64,000 bases of DNA, taken from Anseranas semipalmata. Lineage: Eukaryota; Chordata; Aves; Anseriformes; Anseranatidae. Of the stretch, positions 13,090 through 23,192 are shown piece by piece. Position 1 is the first letter of the stretch, and the number at the start of each line of letters is the position of its first letter. The notes beneath the pieces are model-generated. The model was not told the DNA's origin. It ran no database searches and saw only the letters and a list, made by a program, of their open reading frames with translations. The translations under genes and the position numbers were made by a program. The stretch covers positions 20,406 through 84,405 of the forward strand of contig VXAA01003919.1 in the NCBI GenBank assembly GCA_013399115.1, given 5' to 3'.

Positions 13090-15098
13090 ATTTGGCTGAG
13101 CAAGGACCTGCTGGTCAAACTGAGGTGTAAGAAGGAAATGCACAGGCAATGGAAGCACGAACATGTGGCCTGAGAAGAGTACAGGGATGCTGTCTGGATG
13201 TGCAGGGATGGGATCAGGAAAGCCAAGGCACAGAGGGAACTGAACTTGGCAGAAGATGCAAAAAATAACAAGAAGGGATTCTATAGGTACATTGGTCAGA
13301 AAAGAAAGGCAAATGAGAGTGTCACTCCTCTGATAAATGAGAAGGGAGAACTCGTGACAAGAGACATAAAGGAGGCTGAGGTACTCAACAAGTTCTTTGC
13401 TTCAGTCTTCACTGGCAGTCAGGCTTCCCATGTCTCTCATTTCCCTGAACCTGTAGATTAGGGCTGGGGGAGCAAAGTCCTTCCCCTTGTAAGCAAAGAG
13501 CAGGTTCAAGACCACCTGATGCACCTGAAGAGCTACAAGTCTATGGGGCACAATGGCATGCATCCCAGGGTCCTGAGGGAACTGGCTGATGTGGTTGCCA
13601 AGCCACTCTCCATCATATTTGAAAAGTCCTGGCAGTCAGGTGAAGTCCCTGGTGACTGGAAAAAGGGAAACATCACTCCCATTTTAAAAAAGGGTAGAAA
13701 GGAGGACCGGGGGAACTACAGAGCCTCACCTCTGTGCCTGGCAAGATCATGGAACAGATCCTCCTGGAAGCAGTGTTAAGGCACATGCAAGACAAGGAAG
13801 TGATCTGAGATGGCCATCACAGCTTCACCAAGGGCAAATCATGCCTCACCAATCTGGTGGCCTTCTGTAATGGTGGGAGTGCATCAGTTGACAAGAGAAG
13901 ACTGACCAATGTCATCTACCTGGCCTTCTGTAAGGCCTTTGACACGGTCCCACATGACATCCTGATCTCTAAATTGGAGAGAGATGGATTTGAAGGGTGG
14001 ACTATTCGGTGGATAAGGAGTTGGCTCGATGGCCACACCCAGAGAGTTGCAGTCAACGGCTCTATGTCCAGGTGGAGGCTGGTGACCAGTGGTGTCCCTC
14101 AGGGACACCTCTTGGGTCCCCTCTTGGGACCGGTGCTGCTCAATATCTTTACCAATGACATAGACAGTGGGATTGAGTGCACCCTTAGCAAGTTTGCAGA
14201 TGACACCAAGCTGAATGGTGCAGTTGATACAACAGAAGGAAGGGATGCCATCCAAAGGGACTTGGACAAGCTTGAGAAGTGGGCCCACATGAACCTAATG
14301 AGGTTCAACAAGTCCAAGTGCAAGGTGCTGCACCTGGGTCAGGGCAATCCCAGACATGAGTACATACTGGTAGAAAAACTCACTGAGAGCAGCCCTGCAG
14401 AAAAGGACTTGGGGATTCTGGTGGATGAAAAGCTCAATGTGATCCAGCAGCATGGGCTTGCAGCCCAAAAGGCCAACCATATCCTAGCCTGCATCAAAAG
14501 GAGTGTGGCCAGCAAGTTGAAGAAGGTGATTGTCCCCCTCTACTCTTCTCTTGTGAGGCCCCACTTGGAGCCCTGCTTCCAGGTGTGGGGCCCCCAGCAC
14601 AAGAAAGATGTGGACCTGTTAGAATGGGTCCAGAGGAGGGCCACTAGGATGTTCAGAGGGCTGGAGCACCTCTCCTGAGAAGACAGGCTGAGAGAGTCTC
14701 CTCAGAAAGGCTGAGAATTGCTCAGTCTTGAGAAGAGAAGGCTCCAAGGAGACCTTATAGCTGCCTTCCAGTACTTAAAGGGGGCTTATAAAAAAGATGG
14801 AGAGCGACTTTTTATATGGGCAGATAGTGATAGGACAAGAGGTGAAGGTTTTAAACTAAAAGACGGGAGATTTAGATTAGATGTTAGGAGGAAATTCTTC
14901 ACTCAGAGGGTGGTGAGGCACAGGAACAGGTTGCCCAGAGAAGTTGTGGATGCCCCATCCCTGGAAGTGTTTAAGGCCAGGTTGGATGGGGCCCTGGGCA
15001 ACCTGATTCAGTGAGTGGCATCCCTGCGTATGGCAGCGGGGTTGGAACTAGATGATCTTCACAGCCCATTCCAACCCAAGCCATTCTCCGATTCGATA
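13090..15098 (+). mobile_element. CR1 LINE, 5'-truncated copy with degenerate reverse transcriptase
   Basis: The C-terminal part of CR1 ORF2 is readable in pieces. The pre-RT region is at 13198-13461 (RKAKAQRELNLAEDAKNN). Next comes 13519-13779 ([20 protein letters not shown]). The RT core and C-terminal domain at 13857-14678 include VTSGVPQG and FADDTKL, then [16 protein letters not shown]. The tail domain is at 14718-15014 ([20 protein letters not shown]). The 3' UTR ends near CCATTCTCCGATTCGATAG, a decayed octamer tail. The copy is dead: there is a stop near 13459, another at 13806-13808, frame breaks elsewhere, and alanine replaces the expected catalytic aspartate of RT motif A ([12 protein letters not shown]). 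A full CR1 is about 4.5 kb, so roughly the 5' half is missing. Confidence 0.95.
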
Positions 15099-16640
15099 GG
15101 AATCATATAAGCATCATCGAATCCAACTCCTGGGTCCGCACAGCACCACCCAAATATCAAACCATATGACTGAGAGCATTGTCCAAATGCTTCTTGAACT
15201 CTGCCGGACTTGGTGCTGTGACTCCCCACTCCCTGGGGAGCCTGTTCCAGTGCCCAACCACCCTCTTGGTGAAGAACCTTTTCCTGATATCCAACCTGAA
15301 CCTCCTCTGTCACGGCTTCATGCCATTCCCTCGGGTCCTATTTCTAGTCACCAGAGAGAAGAGATCAGTGCCTTCCCCTCCGCTCCCCCTCATGAGGAAG
15401 CTGTAGGCTGTGATGAGGTCTCCCCTCAGTCTCCTCTTCTCTAGGCTGAACAATCTTAAGTGACTTCAGCCACTCCTCATATGTCTTCCCCTCTAGGCCC
15501 TTCACCATCTTTGTAGCCCTTCTTTGGACAATCTCTAATAGTTTTATGTCCTTTTTATACTGTGGTGCCCAAAACTGCACACAGTACTCGAGGTGAGGCC
15601 ACACCAGCACAGAGTAGAGTGGGACAATTACTACCCTCAACCAGCTAGCCATGCTGTTCCTGATGCACCCGAGGATACAGTTGGCCTTTTTGGCTGCCAG
15701 GGCACACTCTTGACTCATATTCAACTTGCCATCAACCAGAACCCCCGAATCCCTTTCTGCGAGGCTGCTCTCCAGCCTCTCGTCCCCCCTCTTGTATAGC
15801 CAGGGTTGCCCTGTCCCAGCTGCAGAATCTGGCACTTGCTCTTGTTAAACTTCATATTGTTGGTGATTGCCCAGCTCTCTAATTTGTCAAGATCTCTCTG
15901 CAAGGCCTCTCCACCCTCAATGGAGTGAACAGCTACTCCCAATTTAGTATCATCTGCAAACTTGCTCAAAACACCTTCTAATCCTACATCCAAGTCATCT
16001 ACGAAAAACATTAAAGAGAACTGGCCTTGAAATGGACTCCTGTGGTACCCCACTAGTGACTGGTTGCCAGCCTGGTGTAACCCCATTTACTATAACCCTT
16101 TGAGCCTGACCCATCAGCCAATTGTTCACCCATCATATTGTGCACTTGTCTAGCTGTATGCTGGACATTTTGTCCAGGAGGATACTGTGAGAAACAGTAT
16201 TGAAAGCTTTGCTGAAATCTAAAAAGATTATATCAACTGGCTTCCCTTGGTCAGCTAGGTAAGTGACCTTGTCATAAAAGGAATTTAAGTTTGTTAAGCA
16301 GGACCTTCCCCCCGTGAACCTGTGTTGGCTACGACCAATGACTGCATTGTCCTTCAGGTGTTTTTCAATAACTCCCAGAATAATTTTCTCCATCAGTTTA
16401 CCAGGCATTGAAGTGAGACTGACGGGCCTGTAATTACCAGGGTCTTCTTTCTTGCCCTTCTTGAAAATTGGAACAACGTTTGCCAGCTTCCAGTCAACTG
16501 GGACCTCTCCAGATTCCCAAGAGGGTTGAAAAATAATTGAGAGGTCTCACGATGACATCAGCCAGCTCTCTGAGTACCCTGGGATGAATCCCATCAGGTC
16601 TGATAGACTTACATGCATCAGATTAGTTCAATGATGATGA
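15099..16640 (-). mobile_element. CR1 LINE, second copy in inverse orientation
   Basis: Minus-strand CR1 ORF2 is readable in three blocks. The RT start is at 16133-16408 (LDFSKAFNTVSHSILLDKM, motif A aspartate kept). The FADDTKL block is at 15721-16086. The C-terminal domain is at 15365-15835 ([18 protein letters not shown]). Upstream on the minus strand the text for the [16 protein letters not shown] region continues to about 16640. Frame breaks separate the blocks, so it is not functional. It differs clearly in sequence from the adjacent plus-strand copy, so it is another CR1 subfamily. Its 3' end abuts the 3' end of the first copy. The outer border is approximate. Confidence 0.92.
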
Positions 16641-19600
16641 CTTATTGTAATAACCAGCTCTTGAATATCTTTCACTAAAGGAGTACAGTCAGATTCCAAG
16701 ACTGGAGCCAATTGTCCTGCTGCTGAGTACACCTCAGTCTACCAGCTTTCCCTTGGGAAGAGCAAACAGGGTTCCCCAGGAACAGCCAAACTCACAGGTC
16801 CATATTTTTCCACTAAAGTCAGTGGTAGTCACAGCTAGAATGGAACTTCTTTTGGGTCTGAAATCCCCTTCTGCTAGGCTGCCATCTTAGGCTATTTGTG
16901 CCGCTTAAAGTTGGGACAGGGAGCACCTTGTCACTCCCCTGCACATTCAACCTGCACAACCAGCCAGGATGGAAGAAATCCTCCCACAGAACAATATGTG
17001 CTGTGACAGAGACAGGCACCCTGCCAAAAGCTGCTGTGTCCCCCTGGCTTGGGTGGACAGAGACACATGGTCTTTCCTCAAACTGCCCAGGTTGCTGTTG
17101 CAGGGGTATGCAGCAAGGGCTGCCCCACAACATGTCAAACCGCAGTGTCCTCATCCAAACATGCTGCCTGGAAAGGCCATCCCTCCCACACAGTCCAAGA
17201 AGTGTAATCACTGAAACATCTTTGAAACCTTGCAAGCATCAATAAACAAGCATGGAGTTTCTCCAGCAGCAGCCCACAGCCCAGGGAAAGCCACAGCTGC
17301 AAAAGCCCTTACATGGAGGTTTACTTAGACCTTAAGTAGACTTGCAATTAGACAACAGCAAAATGTCAAACTGCTCTTATTGTCACTGTATTTCACAAGT
17401 CCTTTATAATCATGGCATAATCGCTGTTTCCCAGTGCTGCATGGCCACCATGCACCAGAGCATTCCAGGGACATGCAATGCACTGAATAAACTGTTTCAA
17501 CAAACCATCATGGAGCCTGTATCAGATATGGTTATGGTGTCAAAAAAAGTGGCCACACTACCACCCTCCCTTTCACTAGGCGACATCATTTTCTTCAGAT
17601 GACTGTCCAGTTTGTGGGCCCAAGTGCAAATGAAATTTCCTACCTGAAGTATAAACAGAGGATGAGCCTGTGTCAGCCAGAGGGATCTGCCTCTTCCCTG
17701 GGAACACCAGGAGGAACCACAATAGACAGCCAGACATCCCTAACAGATTGACTAAGCTAGATGGCATTCAGAAAGGAAGAGCAGAAGCAAGCCTGCTGTT
17801 TATCAAATGTGTAAATGTGCTATAGGAGATGTGCAGTGCACAACATATCTGCAGTGAGAATGGCTTTCCTGCTGCTCATTATTACCTGTCCTCTAGGTAC
17901 AATAGTCCTTCCCTGCACCAGCAGCACCCAGGGCAGACCAGCAGAGCTCTCTGCCTGCCCGGCATTTATCTACTCCACTCAGAGGAACAATGTTGGTTTC
18001 TATGGGCTAAAGTCTCCCAGAAGGACTTACTTTGACAGAAAAGCACGAGTTGCAGAGACAGCTTCTCACACATTCTGTTTCATTCCACAACTCATGTCCA
18101 GACAGCATGTGTTGTTAAAAGGAAACAGTGAGTTCACAAAAACAAATGAGTGTGCAACCTGAGACTGCTTTGGTAGCTGTGTGTCATTACGGATTTAAAA
18201 CGTTGCCAATCAGTACACAAAGTTGAGTGTTATTTCTATGAATCACCTTTGAATTACTTGGCATTTGCACACAGTCCTGCTGAGAATTTGACTATAATCT
18301 GCCAAAGCCAGTGATCAACCCTGCACGGGACCTTTGGAGCCCAGCGGAAAGTATCATTGCAAATTAGCCCAGCCGCTCCTGCTGAGACTACTCCAGCACT
18401 GAAACACTAAATCGAATGCACCTCATCGGGCTTCCTGACACATTTTGGACCAGATCTTCATCTTGTTTAGCTTGCAGAAGTCCTACTGAGCCCAGCAGAG
18501 TTACTCAGATCTTAGATGTGATCTGATCCAGGCCTTTTGGTAATACAAACGAGCTTTGCCTGTTCACTGCTGAGCCACTGGACTGGCTGAACTCACTGAA
18601 GGCCACAGGATGCTGTACAGAGTCAGCCTGAGACCCCAGGAGGCTTTCCACAGTAGCATCAGGGATGATTTTACCCATCAGTGAACTGTTTTCAGCAGAA
18701 AATCAGTGGGATCTGGCACAAGTAACTGTCATTAGTATGGAGAATAGAGCAAAGATTACTACAGCTCATGCACACAAAACCAGCAGAATTTAATCAGCAG
18801 AGGGATTACAGCAGCTATGAAAGGGAGCAATCTGATTCATCAGTCAAGAGCCCCAAAGTACAGAAGTGTCTGCAAACATGATGAGCCACAGATTCATAAC
18901 TTCATTAACCATGCTTTTACTCAACTGCTGCTCCAACCTGAGCAAAACTGAGCCTGACTTCTTGAAACAGGAACAAGCAAGTAGAAAAGCAAATACGTTT
19001 ATTTCAGTCTGCTGAGTGTTTTATAAACCACAGTGTGTCAGTTCTTCATGAGTTTGATACCTTCACTCTACTTAGATGTTTCTCCGCTCTGGTCTTCCTC
19101 GTGTAATTGAACTTAGCAACTGAGTTTCACCATCATGTGTCCATGGAAAGTTAAACATAGTGAACCACATCACTGAAAGCTGATGGGCCATTATCAAACT
19201 TTTTACAGTTAAGGAGGCAACGGGCTGCCCTGCATTTTTCAAGGTTTGTCAGGGTGATCTCAAGCTTCAGCACTGATCTCAAATCAAGGTAATGTCTTGC
19301 ATCCGGATGATGGGAGAGCCCACATGCTGATCAGAGAACCTCATGACAGCTGCCCTGCACTGGGATAAGGCAGTTCAAAGCCCTCCAGATAAATGGTGTG
19401 ACAGCTCAGAGCAAAGTATGCTCTGTGTGGTGCATTCAGACATGGAATGAATTCCCAAAGTGACACAACAAATCCTGTGACTGTCTGCCTTTAGAGAATT
19501 CCTCAAAGCCCTCCTCTCCAAGCAGACCTCCCTGCTTTTGAGAGTAATATGGCACTGACGCTTTCTCTCACCTGAAGTCTCCCAACCAGCCACACAAGAA

Positions 19601-20241
19601 AGATCTAGAAACAAATGAATATAAATACCTAATAAAAATATTTTTATCTAAAATACAAGATACTGCATAAACGAAAAGTTTTTTTTATAAAGGGATTACC
19701 AGAGATTTTAGAGATTTTTGCTTCCATATGAAAGGCACACAGACACCATGGTGATGGGCATAACCATGTATATATAAAACTTAACAGACACTTGGCCCAC
19801 ACAGTTTCAACTCTAAAGAAGAACTAAATTCTCCCTTAGGCTCATGTAAATCACGGGAAACCTCCTGCGCCCAGGGAAGCAATGATGATGGAAAGCTAGG
19901 GCTTGTAGCCATATGTCAGCAGAAGGCTGCAGTCCATGAGTGCAGGTTAAGTATGCTGGTGGGCAGCTTGCAGTGCCTGGGGAGCTCTGCAAGAACTGCA
20001 CAGCAGGATGAGTACCACTGTTCTCTCCCACAAGCTGGGCATTTTTGGATTAGTGCAGCAATGAGTTTTTCATGTGAGAGAAAGCAAGCACCTCCAAGCA
20101 AATGGAAAGTTTCATTGTGGATCTCAGCTGTGACAGACCTCGGCCCTCCTGCAGTGGCTGTGCCACAGCTGTGAGGCCATGCCCCAGCACGGGGCATGCT
20201 CCCCACCTCCCAAACCTCCCAAAGGCTGGCACAGAACTCAC
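16641..20241. other. Non-coding stretch, probably ITPKB intron 2 (proximal part)
   Basis: The stretch lies between the CR1 pair and the ITPKB coding exon. On the minus strand it starts with the GTGAGT donor at 20241. No repeat family, RNA gene or conserved exon was recognised. The small open frames on both strands look like chance. Confidence 0.5.
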
Positions 20242-21192
20242 CACTCGAGGCTTCTGCTGGTCTAGGGTCTGCAGGAAGGCGGGCGCCTGGTCCAGGGTGC
20301 GCTCGGGGTCACTGGAGATGTCCTCCTCAGACTCCTCCCAGGATGATGAGAAACCAGTGGAAGAGGCTGAGGATGATGACAGCTTCCGGACAGGCAGGCT
20401 GCTGGGGGGCACAGCGCCCGCCTCCTCCTCTGGGCCCCCTAGATCCGTGATGATGACGGCTGGGATGCTCCCACTGATGGCTGGGCACTGGCCCTCCAGT
20501 CCCGTGGGGGCCACTACCACCTCTCCTCGCTGCAGTCTGGGCCCTGATGGCTCCAGGGGGCTGATACCCTCTGCCTGCCCCACGGCCTGCACCTCCATCA
20601 TCACTGGGCCCCCCAAGAAACCTGCAGTGCTCGGTTGCCCCTGCACCCCACCGGCGTCAGGGTCCTTGCTCTCCCCATAGGCTTGCAGCAGGGGTCCTGT
20701 GCTAAGCCCCACCATTGGTGCTGTGGGGCTGGCAGGCTGAGGTGAAGATGGCCAGGGAGATGATGGCCGAGGTGAGGATGGCCCAGGACTCCACAGCAAG
20801 TGGGCAGCAGAGCTGTGTGCCTGGATGTGTGCCTCAAAGAGCCCCACTTTCTGGTTCACTTGGACATTGTGGAGCTCCCGCTGCAGGCACCGCGCTGTGG
20901 GGGGGCCTTGCTGCCCATCTCGACCCCGGCTGCCCTGCCGTCCCCCAGGGCTGCCCAGCTGCCGTGGGGGCTCCTCAGGTGGTGGGAAGAGGAAAGAAGA
21001 GCCGAGGCATGGGGAGTGGGGCGGCACAGTGGCTGGGCTGAAGACGGGGAGTGAGCGGCAGCTGCTGGGCTTCTCTGGGCTCCTGGGTAGTACTTGTCCA
21101 GGAGGAGGTGGCGTCTTGCTCCCACTGCTTTTCACCTCACTGTTGTTATTCATCATCACCAAGCTATTGAGCGCATAGCAGTACACAGCCAT
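20242..21192 (-). CDS. ITPKB: Inositol-trisphosphate 3-kinase B, first coding exon (N-terminal 317 residues)
   Basis: ITPKB phosphorylates Ins(1,4,5)P3 to Ins(1,3,4,5)P4, and its N-terminus targets the enzyme to F-actin. This exon begins [12 protein letters not shown], close to the human start. Residues 102-125 ([20 protein letters not shown] and on) match the conserved actin-binding segment. Residues 243-251 (IPAVIITDL), 269-284 ([16 protein letters not shown]) and 288-317 (acidic [13 protein letters not shown], ending LDQQKPRV) match the end of the human first coding exon. The middle is proline/serine-rich, with an SSPxP repeat at about 139-156. The exon ends in phase 0 at CGAGTG followed by GTGAGT. 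The calmodulin-binding and kinase regions follow in later exons and were not found here. The encoded part is about half the human length (about 670 residues by my recollection). An in-frame upstream ATG at 21240 was not chosen because conservation starts at 21192. Confidence 0.96.
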
Positions 21193-21352
21193 AGTAGTCA
21201 GCCGGGGCACACAGGGGGACCACCACCACTGCCTCGGCACTCAGGCTCAGCAGGGCTGCCAAGGGTCTCTCCACACTGGGACCAGCAGCATCACCAGAGG
21301 GCAGAAGGGGAGCTGGGCTGGCCCCGGCCCACAGCTCCATAAAATGGGACAC
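21193..21352 (-). other. ITPKB: ITPKB 5' UTR part of exon 2
   Basis: Upstream of the ATG on the minus strand is a long CT-rich tract followed by CCCCAG, a strong 3' splice site. It places the first base of the exon at 21352, so exon 2 would carry 160 bp of 5' UTR. The plus-strand GA repeat at 21358-21373 is this pyrimidine tract. The boundary is inferred from splice signals only. Confidence 0.7.
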
Positions 21353-22691
21353 CTGGGGAGAGAGAGAGAGAGAAAAGTGGTGAGAGTGACCCTGTGCTCC
21401 GCCCCTAAACTCATCCTCCAGCTGTGTACACAGCTGGCTAGGCCTTTCCCTTCCTGTGTGGCCCCTGCTGCCATGGTCCCTGCACATGCCTGCACGCATC
21501 CCAGTGTGCCACCTCCAGGAATATGGCCGAGCCTGGTCATCTGAAGGGTCTGAGCCAAGGGGAAATCAGGTTTGGGGCTACTTCCCCTCTTTCCTGCCCT
21601 CCCTGCCACCTCCCCAGGTTGTCTGTTGATACAGCCACAGAAGTGGTGTTCAGGAAGATACTGCACAGTCGGTGACTGCTCCCACAACAGAGTTACGGAG
21701 TTATAGCCAACTGGTGTGAGCTGAAAGTTGGAAGCTTTTGAGTATTTGTCCCAAAAGGTGTCATTTTCTGAAGGAAAGGAAAAACTCCAAACAGCTCAAA
21801 TTTGCCACCTTCTGGTTTGTCACCTACAACCAACCACAATCTAGTCTCATGCATGGACTTCTGCTCAATGGTAACTGCCTGCCCAGTTTTGTATGGTAGA
21901 GGACCATATCTCCACTACCTCCCTAACTACCCACATGCAACAGCATGGGTTTGTGCATCTTCACACATGCCCTGTCTAAACATATTTCCCCTGCACATGC
22001 CTGCCTTCTAGAGTATCGACTGTTGCAACCAGCTCCAAGTCACAGACTGGGTCCCATGTATGGACATGGCTGGTGCTGTTTGTCCTGTTGTGTATGTGAG
22101 TCTGTATGCATGCAAGAGAGGATCTGGTTTTGTATGTGGCTCTTTGTGTCCCTCTGTACTTTTGCATGCCTTCCTTTGTGTCTGTTTATTCCATGTGCCA
22201 CTGGAGCTGCAATCCCCATAATATGCCAGCGAATGAGAACCCCATGAGATCTACATAAAAATGCAGCCTACATGAGGGTGCGGGCTTGTTTACACAAATA
22301 TGTGCTAACTCTGGGTATGGGTGCATGCTTCTTCGGAAAAAGTGTGTGGCTCAGGAGAGCCTAGACTGTGCTGGCACCCCATCTTCACAGGGATCCCTGG
22401 CATAGCAATGCACTGGCACGGGTGTGACAGTGAGCACCGGCACAAGGCGCTGGGACAGATTTTTACATGTGGGACAGCTCGCCTGGGGCCGGGGCCGTGT
22501 GCAGCGGCGGTAACCCAGCCCTGGGCGCTAGACGGGCACAGATGCCCCCAGACCCGGGCAACATCCAGCCCGTCGCTCCCGCCACCTCTCGCCCCTTCCT
22601 CCCGGCTGGCACCCAGCACCGCCAGCCCGGCGTGGCTGCTCGGGGCACCCCGGCGGAGGGTGCTGCCGTGTCCCCCACCGCCGCCGCTTAC
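21353..22691 (-). other. ITPKB: ITPKB intron 1
   Basis: This interval lies between the inferred exon 1 donor and the exon 2 acceptor on the minus strand. It holds unique-looking sequence with no recognised repeat family, RNA gene or conserved coding segment. Open frames here are in GC-rich sequence and resemble nothing I know. Confidence 0.5.
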
Positions 22692-23010
22692 CTGGCAGCA
22701 AGATCCGCGCCCGCTTCAGTGCGCGCGGCCCGGCAGCGCCCACCGGCGCCGGCGGCCGCAACGCGCTGGAGAAACCATCTCCGTGGGTGCGGTGCACGGC
22801 CGGGAGCGTCGCTCTCTCCGCGGCTCTCCTGCCCTTCGGGGAGCTGGGGAGCGCCGGGCTCTCCCGCTCCGCGCTCCGGTGGGGGTGGCTCCGCGCTCCG
22901 GCCAGGTCCGCGGAGCGGCCGCGGAGCCCGCTCCCGGTGCGGCTGGAAACGCGGGGAGAGGAGGAGGAGGAGAGGGAGAGGAGCCGAGAGAAGGAGGAGA
23001 GCAGAGGGAG
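22460..23010. promoter_or_regulatory. ITPKB: CpG island at the 5' end of ITPKB
   Basis: The block is very rich in G+C and CpG (many GCGC, CCGG and CGCGG strings, with GC-box-like GGGCGG-type motifs), in sharp contrast to the AT-rich flanks. It lies just upstream of the ITPKB coding exon, so it is the likely promoter. No TATA box was recognised. The upstream border is a CT run at 23088-23103 and an A27 run at 23166-23192. Confidence 0.8.
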
Positions 23011-23050
23011 GGGGTAGGAAAGCAGGAAGGAAGTTGTGAGCCTGTCTGGG
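22692..23050 (-). other. ITPKB: Probable ITPKB non-coding exon 1
   Basis: On the minus strand a near-consensus donor, CCAG followed by GTAAGC, sits at 22692/22691 inside a CpG-dense block. It pairs well with the acceptor at 21352 (intron of about 1.34 kb). No conserved coding sequence is visible, which fits a 5' UTR exon. The upper boundary (transcription start) cannot be read from sequence and is set roughly at the edge of the GC-rich block. Confidence 0.5.
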
Positions 23051-23165
23051 GTTGAACTCAGCGGAACAAGTTTCTTTTTTTTTTTCGCTCTCTCTCTCTC
23101 TCTGCTGCTTGGCAGGACCGCTGGAGGGAAACACTGAAAAAAAAAAGTTTCCATTGTTAACTAAG

Positions 23166-23192
23166 AAAAAAAAAAAAAAAAAAAAAAAAAAA
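23166..23192. repeat. A27 homopolymer
   Basis: An uninterrupted run of 27 A residues, preceded by a CT repeat (23088-23103) and T-rich runs, at the edge of the ITPKB CpG island. Confidence 0.95.

Noticed and set aside
13884..14323. Minus-strand open frames across the CR1 reverse transcriptase
   Set aside because: They are antisense shadows of the CR1 ORF2 text.
1..20241. Search for the ITPKB calmodulin-binding and kinase exons
   Set aside because: I saw no minus-strand text matching those domains. They are presumably further left, though an exon too short to stand out could have been missed.
20102..21178. Plus-strand open frames over the ITPKB exon
   Set aside because: They are antisense shadows of a conserved coding exon, with no independent similarity.
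21190..21240. Upstream in-frame ATG extending ITPKB by 16 residues
   Set aside because: The extra residues are not like any ITPKB N-terminus, and conservation begins exactly at the ATG at 21192.
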